Source of the DNA: Yamagishiella unicocca | Lineage: Eukaryota > Chlorophyta > Chlorophyceae > Chlamydomonadales > Volvocaceae | Length of the DNA: 64,000 bases | Direction of reading: 5' to 3' | NCBI GenBank assembly: GCA_003116995.1 | Contig: BDSL01000078.1 | Coordinates: forward strand, 1 to 64,000 | Shown: positions 1 to 11,800 of the stretch, in pieces | Layout of the letters: each line of letters opens with the position of its first letter | Position numbering within the stretch: the stretch's first letter is position 1 | The notes under the pieces: model-generated | What the model was told of the DNA's origin: nothing | Seen by the model: the letters and a program-made list of their open reading frames with translations, nothing else | The model's database searches: none | Program-made: the position numbers and the translations under genes

Positions 1-3000
1 AACGGTAGCAAGAACTAGGTGAAAGGAACGTCCCCACCGAAATTCGCCTCTCGGGATCGCCGCACGAGGACGTCCGGGCCAATCGGCAAGCATCGGCTTC
101 TCCGGCAACCTTCGATCGGCCTCGCTCTTGGGCACGCAGCTTAACGGTAGCAAGAACTAGGTGAAAGGAACGTCCCCCACCGAAATTCGCCTCTCGGGAT
201 CGCCGCACGAGGACGTCCGGGCCAATCGGCAAGCATCGGCTTCTCCGGCAACCTTCGATCGGCCTCGCTCTTGGGCACGCAGCTTAACGGTAGCAAGAAC
301 TAGGTGAAAGGAACGTCCCCACCGGAAATTCGCCTCTCGGGATCGCCGCACGAGGACGTCCGGGCCAATCGGCAAGCATCGGCTTCTCCGGCAACCTTGA
401 TCGGCCTCGCTCTTGGGCACGCAGCTTAACGGTAGCAAGAACTAGGTGAAAGGAACGTCCCCACCGAAATTCGCCTCTCGGGATCGCCGCACGAGGACGT
501 CCGGGCCAATCGGCAAGCATCGGCTTCTCCGGCAACCTTCGATCGGCCTCGCTCTTGGGCACGCAGCTTAACGGTAGCAAGAACTAGGTGAAAGGAACGT
601 CCCCACCGAAATTCGCCTCTCGGATCGCCGCACGAGGACGTCCGGGCCATCGGCAAGCATCGGCTTCTCCGGCAACCTTCGATCGGCCTCGCTCTTGGGC
701 ACGCAGCTTAACGGTAGCAAGAAATAGGTGAAAGGAACGTCCCCACCGAAATTCGCCCTCGGGATCGCCGCACGAGGACGTCCGGGCCAATCGGCAAGCA
801 TCGGCTTCTACGGCAACCATGATCGGCCTCGCTCTTGGGCACGCAGCTTAACGGTAGCAAGAACTAGGTGAAAGGAACGTCCCCACCGAAATTCGCCTCT
901 CGGGATCGCCGCACGAGGACGTCCGGGCCAATCGGCAAGCATCGGCTTCTCCGGCAACCTTCGATCGGCCTCGCTCTTGGGCACGCAGCTTAACGGTAGC
1001 AAGTACTAGGTGAAAGGAACGTCCCCACCGAAATTCGCCTCTCGGGATCGCCGCACGAGGACGTCCGGGCCAATCGGCAAGCATCGGCTTCTCCGGCAAC
1101 CTTCGATCGGCCTCGCTCTTGGGCACGCAGCTTAACGGTAGCAAGAACTAGGTGAAAGGAACGTCCCCACCGAAATTCGCCTCTCGGGATCGCCGCACGA
1201 GGACGTCCGGGCCAATCGGCAAGCATCGGCTTCTCCGGCAACCTTCGATCGGCCTCGCTCTTGGGCACGCAGCTTAACGGTAGCAAGAACTAGGTGAAAG
1301 GAACGTCCCCACCGAAATTCGCCTCTCGGGATCGCCGCACGAGGACGTCCGGGCCAATCGGCAAGCATCGGCTTCTCCGGCAACCTTCGATCGGCCTCGC
1401 TCTTGGGCACGCAGCTTAACGGTAGCAAGAACTAGGTGAAAGGAACGTCCCCACCGAAATTCGCCTCTCGGGATCGCCGCACGAGGACGTCCGGGCCAAT
1501 CGGCAAGCATCGGCTTCTCCGGCAACCTTCGATCGGCCTCGCTCTTGGGCACGCAGCTTAACGGTAGCAAGAACTAGGTGAAAGGAACGTCCCCACCGAA
1601 ATTCGCCTCTCGGGATCGCCGCACGAGGACGTCCGGGCCGATCGGCAAGCATCGGCTTCTCCGGCAACCTTCGATCGGCCTCGCTCTTGGGCACGCAGCT
1701 TAACGGTAGCAAGAACTAGGTGAAAGGAACGTCCCCACCGAAATTCGCCTCTCGGGATCGCCGCACGAGGACGTCCGGGCCAATCGGCAAGCATCGGCTT
1801 CTCCGGCAACCTTGATCGGCCTCGCTCTTGGGCACGCAGCTTAACGGTAGCAAGAACTAGGTGAAAGGAACGTCCCCACCGAAATTCGCCTCTCGGGATC
1901 GCCGCACGAGGACGTCCGGGCCGATCGGCAAGCATCGGCTTCTCCGGCAACCTTCGATCGGCCTCGCTCTTGGGCACGCAGCTTAACGGTAGCAAGAACT
2001 AGGTGAAAGGAACGTCCCCACCGAAATTCGCCTCTCGGGATCGCCGCACGAGGACGTCCGGGCCAATCGGCAAGCATCGGCTTCTCCGGCAACCTTCGAT
2101 CGGCCTCGCTCTTGGGCACGCAGCTTAACGGTAGCAAGAACTAGGTGAAAGGAACGTCCCACCGAAATTCGCCTCTCGGGATCGCCGCACGAGGACGTCC
2201 GGGCCAATCGGCAAGCATCGGCTTCTCCGGCAACCTTCGATCGGCCTCGCTCTTGGGCACGCAGCTTAACGGTAGCAAGAACTAGGTGAAAGGAACGTCC
2301 CACCGAAATTCGCCTCTCGGGATCGCCGCACGAGGACGTCCGGGCCAATCGGCAAGCATCGGCTTCTCCGGCAACCATTGATCGGCCTCGCTCTTGGGCA
2401 CGCAGCTTAACGGTAGCAAGAACTAGGTGAAAGGAACGTCCCCACCGAAATTCGCCTCTCGGGATCGCCGCACGAGGACGTCCGGGCCGATCGGCAAGCA
2501 TCGGCTTCTCCGGCAACCTTCGATCGGCCTCGCTCTTGGGCACGCAGCTTAACGGTAGCAAGAATAGGTGAAAGGAACGTCCCCACCGAAATTCGCCCTC
2601 GGGATCGCCGCACGAGGACGTCCGGGCCAATCGGCAAGCATGGCTTCTCCGGCAACCTTGATCGGCCTCGCTCTTGGGCACGCAGCTTAACGGTAGCAAG
2701 AACTAGGTGAAAGGAACGTCCCCACCGAAATTCGCCTCTCGGGATCGCCGCACGAGGACGTCCGGGCCGATCGGCAAGCATCGGCTTCTCCGGCAACCTT
2801 CGATCGGCCTCGCTCTTGGGCACGCAGCTTAACGGTAGCAAGAATAGGTGAAAGGAACGTCCCCACCGAAATTCGCCTCTCGGGATCGCCGCACGAGGAC
2901 GTCCGGGCCAATCGGCAAGCATCGGCTTCTCCGGCAACCTTCGATCGGCCTCGCTCTTGGGCACGCAGCTTAACGGTAGCAAGAACTAGGTGAAAGGAAC

Positions 3001-5815
3001 GTACCCACCGAAATTCGCCTCTCGGGATCGCCGCACGAGGACGTCCGGGCCGATCGGCAAGCATCGGCTTCTCCGGCAACCTTCGATCGGCCTCGCTCTT
3101 GGGCACGCAGCTTAACGGTAGCAAGAACTAGGTGAAAGGAACGTCCCACCGAAATTCGCCTCTCGGGATCGCCGCACGAGGACGTCCGGGCCAATCGGCA
3201 AGCATCGGCTTCTCCGGCAACCATTGATCGGCCTCGCTCTTGGGCACGCAGCTTAACGGTAGCAAGAACTAGGTGAAAGGAACGCCCCCACCGAAATTCG
3301 CCTCTCGGGATCGCCGCACGAGGACGTCCGGGCCGATCGGCAAGCATCGGCTTCTCCGGCAACCTTCGATCGGCCTCGCTCTTGGGCACGCAGCTTAACG
3401 GTAGCAAGAACTAGGTGAAAGGAACGTCCCCACCGAAATTCGCCTCTCGGGATCGCCGCACGAGGACGTCCGGGCCGATCGGCAAGCATCGGCTTCTCCG
3501 GCAACCTTCGATCGGCCTCGCTCTTGGGCACGCAGCTTAACGGTAGCAAGAACTAGGTGAAAGGAACGTCCCCACCGAAATTCGCCTCTCGGGATCGCCG
3601 CACGAGGACGTCCGGGCCGATCGGCAAGCATCGGCTTCTCCGGCAACCTTCGATCGGCCTCGCTCTTGGGCACGCAGCTTAACGGTAGCAAGAACTAGGT
3701 GAAAGGAACGTCCCCACCGAAATTCGCCTCTCGGGATCGCCGCACGAGGACGTCCGGGCCGATCGGCAAGCATCGGCTTCTCCGGCAACCATTGATCGGC
3801 ATCGCTCTTGGGCACGCAGCTTAACGGTAGCAAGTACTAGGTGAAAGGAACGTCCCCACCGAAATTCGCCTCTCGGGATCGCCGCACGAGGACGTCCGGG
3901 CCAATCGGCAAGCATCGGCTTCTCCGGCAACCTTCGATCGGCCTCGCTCTTGGGCACGCAGCTTAACGGTAGCAAGAACTAGGTGAAAGGAACGTCCCCA
4001 CCGAAATTCGCCTCTCGGGATCGCCGCACGAGGACGTCCGGGCCGATCGGCAAGCATTGGCTTCTCCGGCAACCTTCGATCGGCCTCGCTCTTGGGCACG
4101 CAGCTTAACGGTAGCAAGAACTAGGTGAAAGGAACGTCCCCACCGAAATTCGCCTCTCGGGATCGCCGCACGAGGACGTCCGGGCCAATCGGCAAGCATA
4201 GGCTTCTCCGGCAACCTTCGATCGGCCTCGCTCTTGGGCACGCAGCTTAACGGTAGCAAGAACTAGGTGAAAGGAACGTCCCCACCGAAATTCGCCTCTC
4301 GGGATCGCCGCACGAGGACGTCCGGGCCGATCGGCAAGCATCGGCTTCTCCGGCAACCTTCGATCGGCCTCGCTCTTGGGCACGCAGCTTAACTGTAGCA
4401 AGAACTAGGTGAAAGGAACGTACCCACCGAAATTCGCCTCTCGGGATCGCCGCACGAGGACGTCCGGGCCAATCGGCAAGCATCGGCTTCTCCGGCAACC
4501 ATTGATCGGCCTCGCTCTTGGGCACGCAGCTTAACGGTAGCAAGAACTAGGTGAAAGGAACGTCCCCACCGAAATTCGCCTCTCGGGATCGCCGCACGAG
4601 GACGTCCGGGCCGATCGGCAAGCATTGGCTTCTCCGGCAACCTTCGATCGGCCTCGCTCTTGGGCACGCAGCTTAACGGTAGCAAGAACTAGGTGAAAGG
4701 AACGTCCCCACCGAAATTCGCCTCTCGGGATCGCCGCACGAGGACGTCCGGGCCAATCGGCAAGCATAGGCTTCTCCGGCAACCTTCGATCGGCCTCGCT
4801 CTTGGGCACGCAGCTTAACGGTAGCAAGAACTAGGTGAAAGGAACGTCCCCACCGAAATTCGCCTCTCGGGATCGCCGCACGAGGACGTCCGGGCCGATC
4901 GGCAAGCATCGGCTTCTCCGGCAACCAATGATCGGCCTCGCTCTTGGGCACGCAGCTTAACTGTAGCAAGAACTAGGTGAAATGAACGTACCCACCGAAA
5001 TTCGCCTCTCGGGATCGCCGCACGAGGACGTCCGGGCCAATCGGCAAGCATCGGCTTCTCCGGCAACCATTGATCGGCCTCGCTCTTGGGCACGCAGCTT
5101 AACGGTAGCAAGAACTAGGTGAAAGGAACGTCCCCACCGAAATTCGCCTCTCGGGATCGCCGCACGAGGACGTCCGGGCCGATCGGCAAGCATCGGCTTC
5201 TCCGGCAACCTTCGATCGGCCTCGCTCTTGGGCACGCAGCTTAACGGTAGCAAGAAATAGGTGAAAGGAACGTCCCCACCGAAATTCGCCCCTCGGGATC
5301 GCCGCACGAGGACGTCCGGGCCAATCGGCAAGCATCGGCTTCTCCGGCAACCATGATCGGCCTCGCTCTTGGGCACGCAGCTTAACGGTAGCAAGAACTA
5401 GGTGAAAGGAACGTCCCCACCGAAATTCGCCTCTCGGGATCGCCGCACGAGGACGTCCGGGCCGATCGGCAAGCATCGGCTTCTCCGGCAACCTTCGATC
5501 GGCCTCGCTCTTGGGCACGCAGCTTAACGGTAGCAAGAACTAGGTGAAAGGAACGTCCCCACCGAAATTCGCCTCTCGGGATCGCCGCACGAGGACGTCC
5601 GGGCCGATCGGCAAGCATCGGCTTCTCCGGCAACCATTGATCGGCATCGCTCTTGGGCACGCAGCTTAACGGTAGCAAGTACTAGGTGAAAGGAACGTCC
5701 CCACCGAAATTCGCCTCTCGGGATCGCCGCACGAGGACGTCCGGGCCAATCGGCAAGCATCGGCTTCTACGGCAACCAATGATCGGCCTCGCTCTTGGGC
5801 ACGCAGCTTAACGGT
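1..5815. repeat. 142-bp tandem satellite array, about 41 units
   Basis: A unit of 142 bp is repeated head to tail from the first base to about 5815, with units 90-99% alike by eye. Each unit carries landmarks such as GCAGCTTAACGGTAGCAAG and CACGAGGACGTCCGGGCC. Variation is mostly at a few fixed positions: A/G after GGGCC, TTCG versus ATTG or ATG before ATCGG, and AACTAGG versus TACTAGG. Some units have 1-bp indels. The array is truncated by the left edge, so its true length is unknown. Open frames of up to 238 codons on the minus strand come from the frame rotating by one base per unit (142 mod 3 = 1) and should not be read as genes. The array could be a pericentromeric, subtelomeric or local satellite; the sequence alone does not say which. 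Confidence 0.97.
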
Positions 5816-6664
5816 AGTTATGTACTATAGCCGTCTTATCGGCTTGCCTAGCTAGCCTAGCACCAAGGAAAGGATTGTCAATGATTGGGGAGCGGCGTGC
5901 TGGAGTCGGCAGAAAACGGTGACTGCGATGGGCCTTACACTACTGCAGACCCGAAGAGATAGCAGGAGCCTCAAAAGGGGGGGAAGTTCCCGCGTCGTAC
6001 TGCACCTTAAGACGTGGACTGCTAGTCGGTTTCGCGTACACCCATGTGTTTGTAGCCAGCCAAGCGTGAAGATGCATGTAGTCCTCGGGAGAAAAAAGGC
6101 CGTGCACCCGGCGGCAACAACCTAGGCAGTTGATTCTTCGGTATTACAGCGGGCGTCGCCGAGCTGAGCAGTGTAGGCGGGCAAGCGGCCGCCAGGCACC
6201 GGCGGTCCTCTCAGTGGTCTTGGTACAGTAGCTCCCCGCGCGTAACAGCGCGACGAAGTCACATCACGCAACCGTGAACAGAGTGACAGCCAGGCCCAAC
6301 AGCCCTAAGCACGGTCTAAACAGACCTCCGGCCCACACCGGGGTGATCATGTCCCGCCAAGTAAGGTGGCAAAGGCGGCAACGACCACTGGCCCTCCACG
6401 TGCGCGTCTTAGCAGTACTACTACTTGCTGTCGGTCAGGGGCCTAACGGCGCCGTGTTCCTGTGGCCAATCAGCCGTGCAAAACACGGAGGAACAGGCGG
6501 GCGGCAGGGCTACAGCGGGGGTCAACTGATGGGTGCGAAGGTAGATTTAAACATGTGCCGAAGCGAGCCGTACCGAAGCTGCGGCCGTACGGGCCGCTCC
6601 TGTTCGACTCCCTGCCACCGACGAACCGGGCCGAACCCCTACTAGTGCCTTATCAGTCTTCTTC
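5816..6664. other. unique sequence after the satellite, no gene supported
   Basis: The last satellite unit breaks off within GCTTAACGGTAGTTATG at about 5815, and unrelated sequence follows. Open frames of 68-123 codons on the plus strand (5919-6125, 6274-6645) have no recognisable domain, no matching splice partners and ordinary composition. I treat this stretch as non-coding or decayed transposon sequence. Confidence 0.4.
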
Positions 6665-7354
6665 CTAGTCATAATAATGGTCAAGCGATGCGCGACCGTA
6701 GGCCTTCTTGATGGCTGCCTCGATGGCGGTCTTGTCTATTGTGTCAGGGTCGAACCCGTCCTTCGTGAAATAGCTCCGGCTGTTGTGCCACAGCTCGTAG
6801 GCTGCCTGGAAACTGCCGTTGCAAGCCGGGCCCGCCCGGTCGAGCGTCACAATGGCACGCTTGACGCGCCTAATCAGAGTGCGGATCATAACGGCCGCTG
6901 CGGTCATGTCACCAACCTCGACCGATTCTAGGCCGGCTTCCGCAAGAAGGAGGGTACCTTGGTCGAGCTGGCTGTGCTACTCTTGCAGCGTCGTGTGGCG
7001 TTGAGTGTCAATGGCCAGGAGGCGCACGCGGGCGGACATGAGCTTTTCGCGACGGTCTGGCGTGGTGTCATCGTCGATGACAATGGAGGTAGTGGGGATG
7101 GGCCTACTCGTGGGCTTTCCAGCGGTGCAGGCGGCGGGGGGCGGTTGTTCAGTGTTGACGTTGACTGGCGCGCCCGACCGCAGACTGGGGACGTGGACGA
7201 GTAAACGCTGCACGATGTCGCGCATTGCAGCCAACCTGGCTGCCTCTTGAGCGTCCTGTTGTGGCTGTTGCGCTGGCTGATGCTGGTGGGCTGCCGGCTG
7301 CTCGCCTTCATGCCGTGTGGCAGCGCGAATCTTCTGTCGTTTACACGATTTCAT
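6665..7354 (-). pseudogene. unrecognised ORF of 229 sense codons interrupted by one in-frame TAG
   Basis: An ATG at 7354 opens a frame of 125 codons that stops at a TAG (6977-6979). The same frame then runs on without another stop to 6665, giving about 229 sense codons in total. The first half is Gln/Ala-rich with predicted helix (RLAAMRDIVQRLL, PDRREKLMSARVRLL). The second half reads like a folded protein (AAYELWHNSRSYF, DKTAIEAAIKKAYGR) and ends in SLDHYYD. I do not recognise the family. The position, next to a LINE remnant and a satellite, suggests transposon origin. The internal TAG may be a decay mutation, a sequencing error or a readthrough site as in some retroelement gag-pol pairs; a short intron spanning it is possible but no good donor/acceptor pair is seen. 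Confidence 0.45.
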
Positions 7355-7384
7355 ACCGTTGTCGTGTGTAATTTCAAAGTTCTA

Positions 7385-7906
7385 CTAAAAAGAAATGAAT
7401 AAAATTTGAAGAGGATGATGACCGAGGAAAGAACGATGTGCTTGCGTGGTCTTCAAAACTTGGCTGTTGACGTTGCATGGGGGTGACGTTGCACCCCCCT
7501 GCACCCCCAGCCGGTGCGAAACAGCCCGGAGCGTGAAGCGGCCAAGGTCAATAGCACTGATGAGGGCAGCCAGGGCGACATCCCAAACACACTGCTCACG
7601 GCCAGAGGGGCCTTGCACCAGCCACAGCCCCACACGGGCTAGCAGCCGAACCCCAGCGGGGGCAGCTACCGGACGCCGACCACGCAGGGCAGCCCACAGC
7701 GCCCCCGTGACCTCCCGATTCCCCAGCCCGGGGGCAGGCACTATCGCAAGGTGCTCTTCGACCACATCGATCACCACACGCGCCACATGGCAATGCCAGA
7801 AGTGGTGCAGGCCACTGCAGGCGAGGGGACACCGGCCCTGCACCGGCCCCAGGCTACTCCTCGCACCCACAGGCCTCCAGGCGAGCGCCGTGAATATTTG
7901 TGTACG
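7385..7906 (-). mobile_element. LINE-type retrotransposon C-terminal remnant
   Basis: An open frame on the minus strand from 7906 to a stop at 7385 encodes FTALAWRPVGARSS, then CPLACSGLHHFWHCHVARVV, followed by a helical stretch with CVWDVALAALISAIDLGR. The Cys-x3-Cys-x4-HxFWxC arrangement followed by hydrophobic helices resembles the zinc-knuckle region found after the reverse transcriptase in non-LTR elements of volvocine algae. This is recalled family resemblance, not a search result. No reverse transcriptase or endonuclease motif is visible upstream; a TAG closes the frame at 7907-7909. It is best read as a 5'-truncated, decayed insertion, as is usual for LINEs. No clear poly(A) tail or target-site duplication was found. 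Confidence 0.5.
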
Positions 7907-8803
7907 CTAAGACGCCACAGCGTCCTCAAGCCCAGGCGAACCCAGGACAAGAAGAGCGGCCCATGTCCGTGCACCATACAAGCCGGGGCTGAAACCAGCA
8001 GGCGCCATGGAGGGCACAGGCAAGCCCCGAAACGCCGAAAGGCACAGAGACGCCACCCTGCCCAAACAGCAGCCACGACGCGACAGCCACAGCCAAGCTC
8101 GCGTACGCTGCACCACTTGGATGACCCACGCACGTGCCCCACATGTATATCAAGGCGACGTACCCTGGTGTACGAGTGTACCCTGGCGTACGGGTTTTGT
8201 GATCGCATCACATCCTCCAAGTCCTGGCCATCCGAACAGCACGCACGCGTAATTCCATCGAAGCCCTGTGCCCTGCTGCCTCTTCTCGCGGTGGCGGGAA
8301 TTGGGGGTTCTCGGAACTTACATCCGTGCAATAATTTCCCCTGCACATTCCGTAAAGCCGTTTTGACGGAAAATTGTTCATATTTCCAGCATAATAACAT
8401 TATACCAAACTGGTATGCGATCCTGACCGTTATGGTCAACATGGCCTTTTCTCCGCCGTGCAAGCATATCATGGAGCCCTCTCTGACCACGCATTGTTCC
8501 ATCGGCAGATTTATGGAAATAGTGACGACATCTATCGCTCCATTGTGCTTCTAGTGGCTGCACACCCGCGAGGTTCAATCCAAGCGCATATTTACGTGCT
8601 TTGGACGCGTGACTCAGGCAACGCTCCAGCTGCATGTTATGCGCGCAATCTCCTTCAGATCTAGAGTACTAATAGCCGTAAATTACGCATTCAGGACGAC
8701 AGCGTGTCCCTGCGTGCTAAGCAAGTGCAAGGTGACCCCAACTGTAGCCTGCACCAGCCCAGTTACTTCGTGGCGTCGCCCTTTTTGTAGCGTGGAGGTC
8801 GCT
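7907..8803. other. no gene supported; upstream region of the ABC1K gene
   Basis: Both strands have open frames here (for example 7771-8502 minus), but they are Trp/Arg/Cys-rich with no domain. The stretch 8310-8560 is clearly more AT-rich than its surroundings. It may hold the promoter and 5'UTR of the downstream plus-strand kinase gene, but no convincing TATA element was identified. Confidence 0.35.
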
Positions 8804-11800
8804 ATGGCTCAAGCTTGTCCAGCCGGGGCTGGTCAGGCTGTGACAAGCCGGTGTAAAAGCCGAAGGCTCGCGGGATCAGTCTTAAGCGCCGCGCAGTATC
8901 GCAGCGCCAACATGTTAGTAACAAGAGGATTGGCGGATACAGCACCGCTGCTTGCGCCAGCTGCCCCTGCGTGGCCTTGGCGCTGGCGTGGGCAGGGCCG
9001 GCTAGGCCGGCTAGCCGAGCCGGCTAGAGCGACCTCAACGACCCGCGCACCAATATCTACCACCACCACCACCATAACGCCGCTTTTGAGCTCTGCAACT
9101 TCCCAGTTTGCGTCGAGAGAATTACCAGGACCCTCCGACAGCCCCGGCCCCGGCAACAGCAGGACCTTCAGCAGCATGAGCGTCAACAGCGTTGACTCCG
9201 TGGACCCGGCTGGTAGCTCCGGCGGTCAAGCATCCGTAGGCATGCGGCAGGCCAGTGGCAGCGGCGGCGGCAGCGGCGGTGACAACCGAGGCGGCAGCAG
9301 GCGGACCACCTCCGCGGCCCCTAGCCGAGCCGGACCAGGTTTTGTGCCAGTCTCTGCAGCAACAGCAGCCCAGCCGCCTGCGCTGAGGGCTACCAGCCAG
9401 CTGCAGAGGCCCCATCGCCCTGCAGCCCCCGGCTCCTGGCAGCCTACCGCACTGACGAGCTGGCGCGACGAGACCGATATCGATATCCCCGAGTTCATGG
9501 AGGTACGGCTGCCATGGGAGCCGGGCCACATGGGCACCGGGCGGGGGGGTGGGAGCGACCGATAGAGGTGGGATGGGCCTTATCATGGGTTGACGAGGGC
9601 TTGCTCCTAGGCGCCTGGTGCCTGGAGCAGTGGTCGGCGACTCAAACTGCCGTCAAGGGGGCGGTCAAACCCTAAAACCCTCCCCCCCCATCCTCGGGTG
9701 CGCCCCACCGACCACCCACCCACCCACCCACCCGGCGTTTCCTTCTGCCGCACGACACGTCGCGTCCTGCGGTTCCCACCCCCCGCAGCTCCCACCCCCC
9801 GCAGCTCCCGGCCCCCACACGACCTCCGTCTTTCGTTTCCTCACCCAAGTTTTCCAGCATGCACCTCGAAACGTCTATCCTAAACAGTGTTTCTCGCGTA
9901 CACGGGTCTTCCTCGCAACCCTGCACACGACGCAACCTCAACCCATCCGCCGCCGCCGCGCGCGCTGCGTCCCCTGCCGCCTTGCCCCCCCGCCGCAGCC
10001 CTCCGCCTACAACGCGGACATGAACAGCGACTACTGGGAGACCCGGCCGGTGCGGGTGATAACGCGGCTGCTGCGGATAGGTAGGTGACGTGGCAGGTTT
10101 ACGGCGCGGGTACGGCCTCCAGGGGGGCCGCCGCGGGCCTGGTGCGGCACCGGTGGTACCGGCCCACATAAGGCCCCCAACCACATCACGTAAGGCTGCG
10201 CCTGGAAGCGGTCGCGAGCGAGGAAGCGCTGGGTAACACAACACCGCCCAGGTTTGTCGCTGGCGTCACCCCAGCAGCCGGCAGCGGCGCTCGCCTCCTC
10301 ACCCTTGGGTCACTCGGGCACAGCCCTCGCGAGAAGCGTGCGGTGCTCGGCTGGGCGGTTCCGCGATGACGGCGCTGTGCGGGCAGCGTCTTAGCAGCAG
10401 GCACCCGCCCCTTACCCTCCCTTGTAACTACGACGTGTTTACTCCCAATGAGAGAGCTTGCTGCGCTGCGCCGGCTTGCACGGTGTTCCGCCGCCTCCCA
10501 CAGCGCGCCTCAGCCACCTGCGGCCCAACCCACTCACCTCTCCCTCCCTCCCTCCCTCCCTCCATCCATCCGCCCCCCTCCCCACCCCCGTCGCCCTAGG
10601 CTTCGAGTTCGGCGGCTGGGCGGCGATCTCCCGGGCCAGGAACCTGCGAGTGAAGGACCCGGTGGCGCGGGAGGCGGCGGCGGCCGAAGCCCTCAAGGAC
10701 GTGCTGGTGGGTGCCCGGCCAAGGGGGGTGGCGAGAGGATCCGGTTACACGACGTAGGAGGCCAGGGGGGGTTGCAAAACATGGGGGCGGCTGCATGGGG
10801 GGTTGCCGACCCCGGGCTCCCCGGGCCGACCCCGGGCTCTTGAGGGTCCCGGGACGTCGTCCCTGCCCCCATGCTCATGCGCATGTGTGTTTCGCTCACA
10901 CCTCCGGCTTTCCGCAAACACCCTCTCCCCCGCCTCCTGATGTACCTGGCTGCCCGCACCTACCCCGCCCAATGACCCTGCAGGTGCGGCTGGGCCCGGC
11001 GTTCGTGAAGATCGGCCAGGCGCTGTCCAGCCGGCCGGACGTGCTGCCCCCCGCCTACATCACGGCACTGGAGGCGCTGCAGGACCGCATTCCGCCCTTC
11101 CCGGATGAGGCGGCTATGGCGGGTGGGTGGCGTATTCGACTGCGTATTCGACGACTTAAAAGAGACACCGAAAGCCTAGTTTGATGCCGGTTTTGACACT
11201 CGTTTTGAGGGTGGGGGGACGGGGGCCTGTCGGAAACACGGTACGGGGTGTGGAGCCTGCGGGATGGGGACGGCACAGGTCAGGATTAGCATACTTGCGG
11301 AGCCGGTCTGCCCTGACCGGCACACCCGCTGGGCCCCAGCCGGGTCCCCCCCACTAGTTCCTCCCTGCGTTTCCTACGTAGTGTCACCGGGTCTGCTCCC
11401 TCACCCCCCCACACACCCCCTCTTGCCCCTCCAGTCCTGGAGTCGGAGCTGGGCGCCCCCGCCGCCACCGTCTTCGCCCGGCTGTCGCCCACCCCGGTGG
11501 CCGCCGCCTCACTGGGCCAGGTGTACCGGGGGGCGCTGCGGCCGGAGCTGGGCGGGGCGGAGGTGGCGGTCAAGGTGCAGCGGCCCCGGGTGGCGCAGAT
11601 GATCGCGCAGGTGGCGGTGCGGGGGCTGGGGGCGATGGGGGCTGGGGCGGGTGTAGGGCGTTGAGGGGGCTGGGGGCTGGGGCTGGAGTAGGGCGTTGAG
11701 GGAGATGGCCGGGAGGGGAGAGATTGGGGCTACGGCCTGTCCCTGGTTCCGCTTGTACCTCCCTCCGCAACCCTCCTGGCACCTCCAATGTGCCCGCTGA